A stretch of 64,000 nt of DNA from Marinobacterium zhoushanense (GCF_014641945.1 NZ_BMIJ01000003.1:496001-560000), one strand, 5' to 3'; positions 47,593-57,584 are shown, numbered from the stretch's first letter. Notes: generated by a model not told the origin, from the letters alone. Numbers and translations: made by a program.

Positions 47593-47604
47593 TACTTTGG
47601 TACT
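47593..47604 (-). promoter_or_regulatory. Candidate operator between pilZ and erbR
   Basis: Minus-strand AGTACCAAAGTA, a close match to the shared 12-mer. It lies 98 bp before erbR and 113 bp before the proposed pilZ start, so it could control either gene; a -10-like TATGGT follows at about 29 bases toward pilZ. Confidence 0.5.
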
Positions 47605-47701
47605 ATATCGCTGCAACGATGGTTCAATTTCGCCGTGACGTGCATAAAGGTGTAATACGGACTATAGCCCCGATAATAAACACCATAAGAGGGATAAAGA
47701 C

Positions 47702-48370
47702 GTGTATCGCATATTGATTGCCGATGATCACCCGCTGTTCCGTGAGGCGATCACCAACGTTATCCAGTCAGGCTTCCCAGGCTCGGAGACTATTGAGACC
47801 GAGGATCTGGAAACCGCCCTCAAACTGGCCACCGAAGACGAGGATCTCGATCTCGTACTTCTCGACCTGAATATGCCGGGCATGCATGGCCTCAACGGCC
47901 TCATCTCGCTGCGTAACGAGTCCCCTACCGTACCGGTCGTCATCGTATCCGCTGAAGACGATAAGCAGATCGTGCTGCAGGCGATCACCTGTGGCGCCGT
48001 GGGTTTCATCTCCAAGTCGGCTCCGCGCAAAGAGATGACCGATGCGCTGCAGCAGATCCTCAATGGCAACGTTTACCTGCCCAGCGACATCATCCGCTCC
48101 AGTGGCGGTGACAACCGTCGCAACCGGCGTCTTGGCGAGCCACAGATCCCACCCGAGCTGCTCAACTCGCTTACCCGCCGTCAGTTGCTGGTACTGGAGC
48201 GCATGGCGCAGGGCGAATCCAACAAACAGATCGCCTACAACCTCAATATTGCCGAAACCACTGTGAAAGCGCATGTCTCGGCGATCCTGCGTAAACTTGG
48301 CGTGCACAACCGCGTGCAGGCGATCCTGTCCGCCAGCGATATAGACTTTGCTCACTACCTGAGACGCTAA
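47702..48370 (+). CDS. erbR: LuxR-type response regulator ErbR/AgmR
   Basis: 222-residue two-domain regulator: receiver (about 1-125) with [10 protein letters not shown] and phospho-acceptor Asp in [10 protein letters not shown], and a C-terminal LuxR-type helix-turn-helix with [20 protein letters not shown] and [14 protein letters not shown]. It closely resembles ErbR/AgmR, which activates exaA and pqq genes in P. aeruginosa. Start codon is GTG. The neighbouring kinases at 10474 and 48516 are the natural phosphate donors. Confidence 0.9.
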   Translation: MYRILIADDHPLFREAITNVIQSGFPGSETIETEDLETALKLATEDEDLDLVLLDLNMPGMHGLNGLISLRNESPTVPVVIVSAEDDKQIVLQAITCGAVGFISKSAPRKEMTDALQQILNGNVYLPSDIIRSSGGDNRRNRRLGEPQIPPELLNSLTRRQLLVLERMAQGESNKQIAYNLNIAETTVKAHVSAILRKLGVHNRVQAILSASDIDFAHYLRR

Positions 48371-48377
48371 CGCCCCT

Positions 48378-48402
48378 CCCCGGCTCTCGGCTTAGGCCGG
48401 GG
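48378..48402 (+). terminator. GC-rich hairpin after erbR
   Basis: CCCCGGC and GCCGGGG form a 7-bp stem with an 11-base loop eight bases past the erbR stop. No T-run follows. Confidence 0.35.
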
Positions 48403-48515
48403 GCTACGTCATGCAATCTTCACTCGCTGGATAAGCACTGGTTACGCGCATCGATTGCGCGCGGTAATAACATACCGATATCGTGGCACTGCGCCAGAAT
48501 CTGCCGTTAACCGCA

Positions 48516-51116
48516 TCACCCCTTCATCAGGTGACTGAGCATGGTCTTGAGTTTCAGTGGACGGATAGGCTTATGCATCAGCTGGTAGCCGAGCTCACGC
48601 ATCTGCTGCTTCAGTTCGTTGCTGTAGTTTGCCGTAATCATCAACACGGGCGGTTCGTCCGGGCGCTGCTGCATAATCTCGCGCACCACATCGACACCAA
48701 TCACGTTGTTATCCAAATGGTAGTCAGCGATCAATAGATCCAGCGGTGCGGTTCCAACCGCAACCTGTTCGCGAAGTTGCTCCAGGCTTACCGCCGTGGT
48801 TACCCTGCAACCCCAACCGTTAAGCAGCGTGGCCATGCCGTCGCAGATCGACTGGTCGTTGTCGATCATCCATATACTGCAACCCCGTAGACGCTCGCCA
48901 ACATCGGCAATCTGTAGCTGCGGCACGGTGTGCTGAGGTGCCAGTTCGCCATAGGGGATCAATACCGAGAAGATGGAGCCCTTGCCCGGCTCCGAACGCA
49001 CCTCGATGCTATGACCCAGCATCCTGACGATCTTTTCGACGATGGCGAGCCCCAGCCCCAGCCCCTTGTCCTGGCTGACGTTGTTCCCCCGTTTGAACTC
49101 CTGGAAGATCGTCTTCAACTGATCGGCGGGGATACCACTACCGGTATCACACACCTGCACCTCGAGACCGTCGGCACGGCGGCGACAGCCGAGCAGGATA
49201 TGGCCGCCCGGAGCGGTGTAACGCACCGCATTGGAGAGCAGGTTACGCAGTATACGCGCCAGCAGTGCCGGATCGGTCTGCACCACCGCGGTGGATGATA
49301 CCGAATTGAAGTGGATCCCCTCGCTTTTCGCGATATGCGTGTATTCGGGTGCGATGTTGTCCAGCAACTCGTTCACCCGGAATGCCGATACGTCAGGCTG
49401 AATCACCCCCGCATCCAGCTTCGAGATATCGACCAAGGTACTGAGTAGGCGCTCTACATCCTCCAGCGAGTTGCTCACCGAGCCGATCAGATGCGCGATG
49501 CGCTCCGGCATCGGCTGCTCCAGCAGCGCACCGGTGAACAGGCGCGCCGCATTGAGCGGCTGCAGCAGATCGTGACTGACCGCTGCCAGGAACTTGGTCT
49601 TGGACAGGTTAGCCTGCTCCGCTTCCTGCTTGGCCTCACGCAGACGTGATTCGATCGCCTTACGCTCGCCGATCTCCTGGCGCAGCTGCTGGTTAAGTTC
49701 GGTCAGTTCCGAGGTACGCTCGCGTACCCGCTGCTCCAGGTTCTGATAAGCCTGCTGCAGCGCCATGGCCGTGCGTCGACGTTCGGTGATATCGCGAATC
49801 ATGACGAAGAAGCCGACCGGCTTGCCCTGCGAATCCATGTTGGGCACATAGGCCTTGAGCAGGTAGCGGTTCTCGCCGGCGGCGTTGGCCTCTTCGATCT
49901 CGAAGGTAACGCTCTCCCCTGCCAGCGCGCGCTCAACATAGGGTTTCAGACGCTCGAACTGGGCATCGCCATGCACTCGACCGATGGTCTCGCCGAGCAG
50001 CGATCCCCGCGGCCAGCCGTACCAGTCGTCGTACACCTTGTTGGTGAACTGGTAGCGCATATCCTCGCCGACGTAGGCGATCAACGCCGGCACATGGTCG
50101 GTGATCAGGCGGATCCAGCGTTCGCTCTCGCGCAGGGTTTCTGCGTAACGGGAGTGCTCGGTGATATCGGTATAGGTGTTGACGTACCCGCCGGTCGGCA
50201 AGGCATGGGTACGGATCTCAACCACCCGGCCGTCGCTAAGCTCCTGGGTCAACTCGTCCAACGGCTGTCCACTCTCGTCTTTCGAGCGCGGCGTCAGCAG
50301 CAACACTCCGGAGCTGTCCATCAAGCGTTCGAACTGCGGCGCATCCTCCATCTGTACTCGATCAAGCCCACACAGGGTCAGGAACAGGTCGTTCCAGATC
50401 TCTACCCGGCCCTCGGCGTTGATCAGCACCACCCCTTGCGACAGGTTGTCCACGGTACTCTTGAGCAGGCGTGATTTCTGTTCCAGCGCCTGCTCCCGCT
50501 GCGCGGCCTCGGACGCTTTAAGCTCGGTAATATCGGTATACAGCGCCACCAGGCCACCATCGCCCGTGGTGCGGCTGTTCATCTGCAGCCAGCGGCCATC
50601 ACACAGACGGTAGATATTCGCGTCCTCGTTGCCGACCTGGGTCTCCACGATCAGCTTACGCTCCACGGCAAGCTCGAGGCAGCGTGCCAGGGTGGTACCG
50701 CGCTGGATATCGACACCGCACAGCGCCCAGATCTGGCGATACTGGTTGTTGCACAGCACCAACTGCTTGTCGGCGTCGAACAGGGCAAAGGCGTCGGAGA
50801 TGCTTTCGATCGCATCGATCAGGCGCTGGTGGGCAGTCGCCGCCTCCTCGTTAGCCAGTTTCAGCGCTTGGTGAGAGTGTTTCAGGTCATGCAGTGCAGC
50901 GTTGAGGGCCTCGGTACGCTCGCGGACCTGCTCGGCGAGAATGACCGAGTGCTCAAACGCGGCATAGGGGGCAGCTCGTAGCGCACTACTGGCTTCGACA
51001 CGCTCAACCAACGCGTTTCGAATCTTGTTTAGACGGGCGTTTTCGGATTCCAGCTCCGCTATGCGTGCACGCAGCTGCTCAGGTGTTGCATCATCCATGC
51101 CGGCTGTTTCGGCCAA
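48516..51116 (-). CDS. nahK: Multi-PAS hybrid histidine kinase NahK/ErcS'
   Basis: Soluble hybrid kinase of about 866 residues. It starts with a coiled-coil, followed by three PAS regions, a second coiled-coil, HisKA with AVSHDLLQPLNAARL, HATPase with DTGSGIP and GLGLGLAIV, and a C-terminal receiver with Asp in LLIADYHLDN. The proposed start is TTG at 51116, six bases after AGGAG; ATG at 51098 is the alternative. It overlaps nosP by 26 bp. In P. aeruginosa the NahK/ErcS' kinase and the NosP sensor are partners, NosP inhibiting the kinase when nitric oxide binds. Confidence 0.88.
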   Translation of the reverse strand: MAETAGMDDATPEQLRARIAELESENARLNKIRNALVERVEASSALRAAPYAAFEHSVILAEQVRERTEALNAALHDLKHSHQALKLANEEAATAHQRLIDAIESISDAFALFDADKQLVLCNNQYRQIWALCGVDIQRGTTLARCLELAVERKLIVETQVGNEDANIYRLCDGRWLQMNSRTTGDGGLVALYTDITELKASEAAQREQALEQKSRLLKSTVDNLSQGVVLINAEGRVEIWNDLFLTLCGLDRVQMEDAPQFERLMDSSGVLLLTPRSKDESGQPLDELTQELSDGRVVEIRTHALPTGGYVNTYTDITEHSRYAETLRESERWIRLITDHVPALIAYVGEDMRYQFTNKVYDDWYGWPRGSLLGETIGRVHGDAQFERLKPYVERALAGESVTFEIEEANAAGENRYLLKAYVPNMDSQGKPVGFFVMIRDITERRRTAMALQQAYQNLEQRVRERTSELTELNQQLRQEIGERKAIESRLREAKQEAEQANLSKTKFLAAVSHDLLQPLNAARLFTGALLEQPMPERIAHLIGSVSNSLEDVERLLSTLVDISKLDAGVIQPDVSAFRVNELLDNIAPEYTHIAKSEGIHFNSVSSTAVVQTDPALLARILRNLLSNAVRYTAPGGHILLGCRRRADGLEVQVCDTGSGIPADQLKTIFQEFKRGNNVSQDKGLGLGLAIVEKIVRMLGHSIEVRSEPGKGSIFSVLIPYGELAPQHTVPQLQIADVGERLRGCSIWMIDNDQSICDGMATLLNGWGCRVTTAVSLEQLREQVAVGTAPLDLLIADYHLDNNVIGVDVVREIMQQRPDEPPVLMITANYSNELKQQMRELGYQLMHKPIRPLKLKTMLSHLMKG

Positions 51117-52251
51117 TGACAACTCCTGTGAAGGTCTGGTTGATGTGCATACCGTCATACTGTTCACCATAGGTATTAAAACCAACAACGCGGTGTTGTT
51201 GCAGGAAGCGGGACATCTCTTCGGCCTGGTCGCAGTACTCGAGCTCCAGGCGGCGCAGGAAACAGTCGCATCCGATGGTGATCAGCGGATCGCCCATTTC
51301 GCTTTCGATATTATCGAAGCGTGCCCCAAGGTTCTCGATCATCGACCCCGGCTCCATCGCCGTCAGCACAATGCCATTCTCGACCGCACAGTAAAACGTC
51401 AGGCTGCCATCCTCATTAACCCGTTGAATCGAACGCACGTAGTGTTCATTGCCGATACGTACCGCAAGCGGTTTAAAAGCGAACACCCGGTTATCGAGCT
51501 GCTCAACCGGTAGACCGACGATACGGGCGTACTCCTCGGCGGCGGGCACTGCATTGAGTTCGTACACGGTTCTGCTACCCGGGTCCGCCGCGGTGACCAC
51601 CAGCTTTTCATCACGCGCGTGCATGTGATGGGTGGTAAACACCTCGAAATCCAACGGCGTGCTGATCATGATCACCACCGCAGCCTGGGTATAGAACCGA
51701 CCGTTGTAATAGACATGGGTATTGGTCAGGTGGATATCGTCCCCGGCCGACCCGCCGAACTGAGGGATGCTGCCTAGCGCTGCATTTAGCGTCATCAGCA
51801 CCATCTCCTCCTGACTGGAGAGACCATCAAGCAGCGTCAGCGCAAAACTGTGGCCCTTGATCGGGGCAACCCGGTCTTCACGACAGGCATTCACCAGACC
51901 ATCCACCAGCTTCTGTGCATCGGCCAAAGCGAAACCTTCCAGCGACTCGATCAGCGCAACTTCAGCTGCAAACAGGTTGCGGTCAAATCCTATGGCGGTG
52001 ATGCTGCCGCGTTCGTACCCCTGAGGCGTCACTTCACCCGCCGTGGTACAGCCAGTGATCTGGATGCCTTCGAAAGCTTTATCCAGCTCGGCACTGAGCT
52101 GTTCAAGCGGATATTCGGCCGAACAGAAAAAGAGCACGAAGCCAAGCTCCGGGTGCAGCAGACCTTCGGCCAACTCCCGCGCGGCAAGCTTTGGATTTTG
52201 CTCACGCGACACTGCGGTCACGACAGGCTCTTTTATCAGGGGCGCATTCAT
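51091..52251 (-). CDS. nosP: FIST-domain nitric-oxide sensor NosP
   Basis: 386-residue cytoplasmic protein with FIST_N (about 35-230) and FIST_C (about 240-370) domains. Family elements include GCTTAGEVTPQGYERGSI, GGSAGDDIHLTNTHVYYNG and the C-terminal VVGFNTYGEQYDG. NosP in P. aeruginosa binds haem and nitric oxide and controls the partner kinase. The gene overlaps the kinase gene downstream. The candidate operator lies 79 bp upstream with TACAAT at -10 spacing. Confidence 0.85.
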   Translation of the reverse strand: MNAPLIKEPVVTAVSREQNPKLAARELAEGLLHPELGFVLFFCSAEYPLEQLSAELDKAFEGIQITGCTTAGEVTPQGYERGSITAIGFDRNLFAAEVALIESLEGFALADAQKLVDGLVNACREDRVAPIKGHSFALTLLDGLSSQEEMVLMTLNAALGSIPQFGGSAGDDIHLTNTHVYYNGRFYTQAAVVIMISTPLDFEVFTTHHMHARDEKLVVTAADPGSRTVYELNAVPAAEEYARIVGLPVEQLDNRVFAFKPLAVRIGNEHYVRSIQRVNEDGSLTFYCAVENGIVLTAMEPGSMIENLGARFDNIESEMGDPLITIGCDCFLRRLELEYCDQAEEMSRFLQQHRVVGFNTYGEQYDGMHINQTFTGVVIGRNSRHG

Positions 52252-52329
52252 CCCGGGTACTCCCGTGGTTACTTCTATAGCAAAGAGATTATTTTGATTG
52301 TAGGCACAGCGGCCAATAGGGGGTAATGC

Positions 52330-52341
52330 TACTTGAGTACT
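52330..52341 (-). promoter_or_regulatory. Candidate operator upstream of nosP-nahK
   Basis: Minus-strand AGTACTCAAGTA, followed by GCATT as at 34600-34611, and by TACAAT 27 bases downstream as a good -10 hexamer. Confidence 0.6.
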
Positions 52342-52448
52342 GAATATACGCTGCGCAGGGCGTAGAGGGGAAAAAATAAAAGCCGCAGACCGGATGAAGG
52401 GGGAGCTCCAGTCTGCGGCCAGCTAATACGCTGAAAGGATGACGATTA

Positions 52449-53528
52449 TTACCAGGTCAGTACTGCGCCGAGTGCGATGGTATCCATATCAGTACCGCCT
52501 TCCGGTTCATAGACACTGTATTCGGCAACAAGTTTCAAATTGTCGTTAACAGAGTAGAACAACGCACCTCCTGTCAGTTCACTGGTCGAACCGCCTGCGT
52601 CCACGTTGCCGTAGGAAAGCACGCCCCGGACCGCCTGATAAGTGTAGGAGGTCTGAACCAGATATCCATCCGAATCCGTTTCAGCAGCCAAAACGTCGCT
52701 GGTGAAGGTGGTCGGTATGCCCTGTTGGTCGAAACCGGACGCGGTCAGCTTGAAGCCGCCGACACCCACTTGAGCACCGTAGGCCACGCCCTGCGCGTCA
52801 ACGCTGGAGGAACCGGTGGTCGCTTCGCCCGATGCACCACTCAACCAGGCATTGAAGCTGACACCGTCAAAGTCAGTACCATAGGTCAGCTCGGCTTCGA
52901 GGCGCGGCTCTTCACTGTACGTACTCAGGCTTGAGGTGTAGCTCGGATCGAGCATTCCGACGGCCAACTGGAAGCCGTTGGTTTTCGGCGTACGGTAGGT
53001 GATCTGCGCGTTGGGGTTGGCGTAGGGGTAACCGGTAGTGATGTTGCCGAAGGTGGTGCGGGAAGTAGACTGGGGCGCAAAGCCGACACCCAGCAGCAGC
53101 TCGTCATTGAAGATATTGCTGCGTGCGTACAGGCCGAAATCCTTACCGAACAATACCTGACCGAAGTCACCGTCGACCGTGGCATAGAACTGACGCACGT
53201 CGATCGCCGAGTCGGTCTCGCTGTCGCCATTGCTATCGTCATTATTGACGTCGTTGATGGTCACCCAGAATGAAGAACGGCCACCCAGCTTCAGGTCGCC
53301 CTGCTGCTTGGTCACGTTGAAGCCGATGTAGTTCGGCAGGAAACCCATACGGACGCGGGATACATTGGTATCGCCCTGGTCCTGATAGGTGTAGAAAGCG
53401 TTGAGCAGGCCATCTGCCGAGAAGGTTGTACCTTCCTTATCGTACAGCATGATCTCCGCCTGCGCGGTCGCCGCTGATGCAGCGACAGCCAATGCCAGCA
53501 GAGAACGGGTCAGTTTGTTCTTTTTCAT
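52449..53528 (-). CDS. Outer-membrane porin, Gram-negative general type
   Basis: 359-residue exported protein, signal peptide ending TAQA (24). The mature protein is rich in alternating strands and ends LGAVLTW, with a C-terminal aromatic residue as required for outer-membrane assembly. The N-terminal LYDKEGTTFSADGLLNAFYTY and FLPNYIGFNVTKQQGDLKLG fit the trimeric Porin_4 type. It is preceded by a long upstream region with a palindrome at 53793-53811. It could admit alcohols or their products, but this is inference. Confidence 0.87.
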   Translation of the reverse strand: MKKNKLTRSLLALAVAASAATAQAEIMLYDKEGTTFSADGLLNAFYTYQDQGDTNVSRVRMGFLPNYIGFNVTKQQGDLKLGGRSSFWVTINDVNNDDSNGDSETDSAIDVRQFYATVDGDFGQVLFGKDFGLYARSNIFNDELLLGVGFAPQSTSRTTFGNITTGYPYANPNAQITYRTPKTNGFQLAVGMLDPSYTSSLSTYSEEPRLEAELTYGTDFDGVSFNAWLSGASGEATTGSSSVDAQGVAYGAQVGVGGFKLTASGFDQQGIPTTFTSDVLAAETDSDGYLVQTSYTYQAVRGVLSYGNVDAGGSTSELTGGALFYSVNDNLKLVAEYSVYEPEGGTDMDTIALGAVLTW

Positions 53529-53792
53529 ATCATCCCCTTGTTTGTAGTCATGACGATCAGGCGGTTGGAGGCTCCTTCCTACCTGACGGGGAGTGATTAT
53601 TGAGACAGGCGCTGAGTGTCGATATCAGGCTATGGGCGCGTTTTCGCCCTGCTTTGCATTCGATTCATAAGGCGATGAAACAGGTTGAGACAATAGTAAC
53701 AGGCGAATGACAACCGAAGACTCTGGCCCGAAGGCCGAGGAGATTCGCGCCTTGGACAGGGAAAGAAGCACTACGAGGGGATGGAGCCATAG

Positions 53793-53811
53793 ACAGTACC
53801 TAACGTACTGT
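53793..53811. repeat. Palindrome ACAGTAC-N5-GTACTGT
   Basis: Perfect 7-bp inverted repeat with a five-base centre. The half-sites share the GTAC core of the alcohol-locus operator. It lies 265 bp before the porin start and 87 bp downstream of the rraA stop. Confidence 0.5.
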
Positions 53812-53842
53812 TTCTAAAGTCGTAAATTAATACGCAAATATA

Positions 53843-53872
53843 GAAAAAAGAGAGCGCCTGAAGCGGCGCTCA
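53843..53872 (-). terminator. Intrinsic terminator after rraA
   Basis: On the minus strand GAGCGCCGC-TTCA-GGCGCTC is followed by TCTTTTTTC. Confidence 0.85.
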
Positions 53873-53897
53873 TCATGTCATGTTGCGGGGAAGTAGA

Positions 53898-54383
53898 TCA
53901 GGCGAGTGCCAACTTCTGAGGAGACACCAGAATGCCGTTGTTGTCGGCGTAGAGGTATTCGCCGGGACGGAAAGTTACGCCGCCGAAGGTCACCTCAACA
54001 TTGAGATCGCCAAGGCCGCGTTTATCGGTTTTCATCGGATGGGTACCGAGTGCCTGAACGCCGATCTCGGTCTCCCCGATCGCATTCACATCGCGAATGC
54101 AGCCGTAGATCACGATCCCTTCCCAGCCGTTGACACAGGCCTTCTCCGCCAGCATGTCGCCCAGCATGGCGCGGCGCATGGAGCCGCCGCCGTCGACCAC
54201 CAGCACCTTGCCGGCCCCCGGTTGCGCGACCTGCTCCCTTACCAGGGAGTTGTCCTCAAACGCCTTGATGGTGACGATCTCACCACCGAAATTTTCCCGG
54301 CCACCGTAGTTGATGAACATTGGCTCGACCACGGTCACGAGTTCGGGGAACTGATCACAGAGTTCAGGGAGAAGGTCTTCCAC
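53898..54383 (-). CDS. rraA: RraA-like ribonuclease E regulator
   Basis: 161-residue protein of the RraA fold, which inhibits RNase E in E. coli; related proteins are HMG/CHA aldolases. [19 protein letters not shown] and [14 protein letters not shown] are family motifs. GTG at 54383 follows AAAGGAG and gives the usual length. A regulator is likelier than an aldolase from the length, but both need checking. Confidence 0.87.
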   Translation of the reverse strand: MEDLLPELCDQFPELVTVVEPMFINYGGRENFGGEIVTIKAFEDNSLVREQVAQPGAGKVLVVDGGGSMRRAMLGDMLAEKACVNGWEGIVIYGCIRDVNAIGETEIGVQALGTHPMKTDKRGLGDLNVEVTFGGVTFRPGEYLYADNNGILVSPQKLALA

Positions 54384-54527
54384 AGCAGGCTCCTTTAACT
54401 GAATAGCAAAAAGTAACTGAATGGTAAAAGCCAATACTGGCCCAAGCGTTGTGCAATTGCACTACCACTTATGGCCAGTTTTCACCATCCGAACACGAAG
54501 CCTGCTGTGCAGCGCACAAAAACCCGA

Positions 54528-57500
54528 TTAGGCGGGCGTGACCACGTCCAGCAACACCTGCACCGGGTGCGGCAAAGCCTGGTTATCCATCCGCTTAACC
54601 TGGGAACGGCAGGAGTATCCGGTCGCCATCAATTGGCCACGGTGCTCCTGCGTATTGACGATATTACGCCAGCTCAGATCGTAAATATCCTTGGAGCGCT
54701 CGTAGTTCGCTGTTTCGTGACCGAAGGTCCCGGACATGCCACAGCATCCGGAGGAGATGATATCCAGCTTCTGGCCGAGGGCGGCAAAGATCGCCTGCCA
54801 CTGTTTCAGCGACGGCGCCGCCGAGGTCTTCTCCGTACAGTGCGCGAGCAGTTTGAACTCCCCGCTCGGCATATCCCGCTCCAGCTTAATACGGCCGAGC
54901 TCGCCGCTGAGCCACTCCTGGATCAGCGCCACCTTGGGTAGATCGCCCTCCACCGCGTCGGCGTACTCCTGGCGATAGGTCAGCGTCATCGACGGATCGA
55001 TGCCGATCAGCGCTACCCCGGTATCCTCCAGCGCGGAGAGCATCCGGCTATTACGCTGTGCCGCCTTCTCGAACGCCGTCATAAAGCCGTGAACGTGCAA
55101 CGGCTTACCGTTGGGCATGAACGGCGCCACCATCACGTAGTAGCCGAGATGGCCCAGCAGATCGACCAGATCCAGCACCAGCTGGGTTTCGAAGTAACTG
55201 GTAAACGCATCCTGCACGATCACCACGGCGCGCTCACGCTGGCCCGCGCTCAATGAGCCAATCAACTCCGGCGTTGCCCATTCGATACCACGCTGATCCA
55301 GCCCCTGACGCAGGCTATGGGTACAGATTACCGGGCTGTCCACCATCCCCCCGAATCGACGCATCACCGCACGCACCAGCGCATTGTTCATAGCCCAGTT
55401 GTACGGCGCCGGGAATCGGGCCAGGGTCGGGATCATGAATTCCAGGCTGCCGACCAGATAGTCCTTCACCGGCCGCAGGTAGCGACTGTAGTACAGCTCC
55501 AGGAAGCGGGCGCGGAAATCGGGCACATTGACCTTGATCGGACACTGCCCGACACAGGACTTACAGGCCAGACAGCCCATCATCGCCTCGTGCACCTCGT
55601 TGGAAAAATCGTACTCGCCCCGGTCACGACGCCAGGTATTTCGCAGCTTCATCGGCAGCGACAGCAGCGCATTGGTGCGGCGAGTCTCCCGCGCCTCAGC
55701 CACAGGGTCTACCCCCTGGCGTGCCATCAACCGCAGCCATTCACGGATCAACGACGCACGCCCCTTCGGTGAGTGGATGCGCTGGCGTGTGCCCTTCCAC
55801 GATGGGCACATGGCATCGTTGGGATCGAAGTTATAGCAGGCGCCGTTGCCGTTGCAGTTCATCGCCGAGTCGTACTGCTCGCGCACGATCTCCGGTACCT
55901 CACGGTCGTACTGGCCGCGGGTCGCCACTGCATCGATCTTCAGCAGCTCGACCCCTTCGATCGCCGGTGTCGCGATCTTGCCCGGGTTCATCTGATTACG
56001 CGGATCGAAGACACCCTTGATCCGCTGCAGTTGCGGATAGAGCGGACCAAAGAACTCCGGTGCATACTCCGAGCGTACACCCTTGCCATGTTCACCCCAG
56101 AGCAGTCCCTTGTACTTCTTGGTCAGCGCGGCCACACCGTCAGTGATGGTGCGAATCAGACGCTCCTGCACAGGGTCCTTCATATCGATGGCGGGACGTA
56201 CATGCAATACACCGCAGTCCACATGACCGAACATGCCGTAGGCGAGGCCGTGATCATCCAGCAGTTTGCGGAACTCCATGATGTAGTCGGCCAGGTTTTC
56301 CGGCGGTACCGCGGTATCCTCGACGAACGGGATCGGCCGCTTCTGCCCCTTGGCGTTGCCCAGCAGCCCCACGGACTTCTTGCGCATGCCCCAGATCTTG
56401 TTGATCTCACCTGCGCCGTAGGCCACGGTGTAACCGAAACTGGCGCCGGGCTGGCCGCTGACGCTATCCAGATGGCGGCACAGCGCCTCCACCTCTTCGC
56501 GCAGCTTGTCCTCATCGTCGCCGGTGTACTCCACCAGGTTGATACCGCGAATCTCCGGCTCCCCCGCCGACTGCGGGAAATAACTGGCCACGCTGTCCCA
56601 GACGATATCCTCCATCGCCAGGTTCAGCACCTTGGAGTCCACCGTTTCGATCGAAGTCGGACCCCACTCCATCAGCGCCTGCGCATCACGCAGCGACGCC
56701 TCGAAACCGTCGTATTTGATATTGACCAGTGCCGAATGCTTGGGGATCGCCAGCACGTTGAGTTTGGCTTCGGCAATGAACGCCAGCGAGCCCTCACCGC
56801 CGCAGAGGATGGAGTTCAGGTTGAACCGCCCCTGCTCGTCGCGGATATGAGCCAGATCGTAACCGGTCAGGCAACGGTTCAGCTTGGGGAAGGTGCTGTC
56901 GATCAGTTCCCGGTTATCGCCGAACACCTGATCGATCACCCGATGGGCTTCGCCGATGCGGTCGTCACGCGCCTTGACCTTGTCCAGCTCCGCCTCATCC
57001 ATCGGCTTGGAGCTCCACACCTCACCGCCCAGCCAGACGCTGGTCAGCTCCAGCACATGGTCGCGGGTCTTGCCGTACATCACAGAACCCTGACCACTGG
57101 CATCGGTATTGATCATGCCGCCCACCGTAGCGCGGTTGCTGGTCGACAGTTCCGGCGCAAAGAACAGACCGTAGGGTTTCAGCGCGGCATTGAGCTGATC
57201 CTTGACCACCCCCGCCTGCACCCTGACCCAGCGCTCGTCGGGGTTGATCTCGAGGATACGGTTCATATGTTTGGAGATATCGACCACCAGACCGTCGGTC
57301 AACGACTGACCATTGGTGCCGGTGCCACCGCCCCGGGCGCTCAGCACCACTTCACGAAAACGGGGCTGCTCGGCCAGCTCGGCGATCCGCACCAGATCCT
57401 GGGTATTGCGCGGATAGAGCACCGCCTGCGGCAGTATCTGGTAAATACTGTTGTCGGTGGCGAGCACAACCCGGTTGGCGTAATCGGGGTTCAGATCCCC

Positions 57501-57584
57501 CTCGAATCCGGCGTGCTTGAGCGCCTCGATAAACTCAAGATAGAGATCCTTGATGGTATCGGTCTCGGCGATGCGTGGGATCAT
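54528..57584 (-). CDS. ydiJ: FAD-linked dehydrogenase with Fe-S domains, YdiJ-like
   Basis: 1018-residue protein, the same length as E. coli YdiJ, a D-2-hydroxyglutarate dehydrogenase. The N-terminal FAD_binding_4 domain has ARGGGTGTNGQSL; a linker follows with a histidine-rich metal site (MFGHVDCGVLHVRPA). The C-terminal half has the cysteine clusters CLACKSCVGQCPIKVNVP and the CCG-type SSGCCGMSGTFGHE. It is divergent from a LysR gene with about 100 bp between, so LysR control is likely. Electron acceptor probably the quinone pool. Confidence 0.9.
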   Translation of the reverse strand: MIPRIAETDTIKDLYLEFIEALKHAGFEGDLNPDYANRVVLATDNSIYQILPQAVLYPRNTQDLVRIAELAEQPRFREVVLSARGGGTGTNGQSLTDGLVVDISKHMNRILEINPDERWVRVQAGVVKDQLNAALKPYGLFFAPELSTSNRATVGGMINTDASGQGSVMYGKTRDHVLELTSVWLGGEVWSSKPMDEAELDKVKARDDRIGEAHRVIDQVFGDNRELIDSTFPKLNRCLTGYDLAHIRDEQGRFNLNSILCGGEGSLAFIAEAKLNVLAIPKHSALVNIKYDGFEASLRDAQALMEWGPTSIETVDSKVLNLAMEDIVWDSVASYFPQSAGEPEIRGINLVEYTGDDEDKLREEVEALCRHLDSVSGQPGASFGYTVAYGAGEINKIWGMRKKSVGLLGNAKGQKRPIPFVEDTAVPPENLADYIMEFRKLLDDHGLAYGMFGHVDCGVLHVRPAIDMKDPVQERLIRTITDGVAALTKKYKGLLWGEHGKGVRSEYAPEFFGPLYPQLQRIKGVFDPRNQMNPGKIATPAIEGVELLKIDAVATRGQYDREVPEIVREQYDSAMNCNGNGACYNFDPNDAMCPSWKGTRQRIHSPKGRASLIREWLRLMARQGVDPVAEARETRRTNALLSLPMKLRNTWRRDRGEYDFSNEVHEAMMGCLACKSCVGQCPIKVNVPDFRARFLELYYSRYLRPVKDYLVGSLEFMIPTLARFPAPYNWAMNNALVRAVMRRFGGMVDSPVICTHSLRQGLDQRGIEWATPELIGSLSAGQRERAVVIVQDAFTSYFETQLVLDLVDLLGHLGYYVMVAPFMPNGKPLHVHGFMTAFEKAAQRNSRMLSALEDTGVALIGIDPSMTLTYRQEYADAVEGDLPKVALIQEWLSGELGRIKLERDMPSGEFKLLAHCTEKTSAAPSLKQWQAIFAALGQKLDIISSGCCGMSGTFGHETANYERSKDIYDLSWRNIVNTQEHRGQLMATGYSCRSQVKRMDNQALPHPVQVLLDVVTPA

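Larger units (their letters stand above)
53529..53897. other. Intergenic region between porin and rraA
   Basis: 369 bp that include the porin promoter region, a 7-bp-arm palindrome (53793-53811) and the rraA terminator (53843-53872). No credible coding frame is seen. Confidence 0.6.

Noticed and set aside
47481..47645. N-terminal extension of the PilZ gene
   Set aside because: It covers a candidate operator and does not look like PilZ sequence; a start near 47480 has a better ribosome site.
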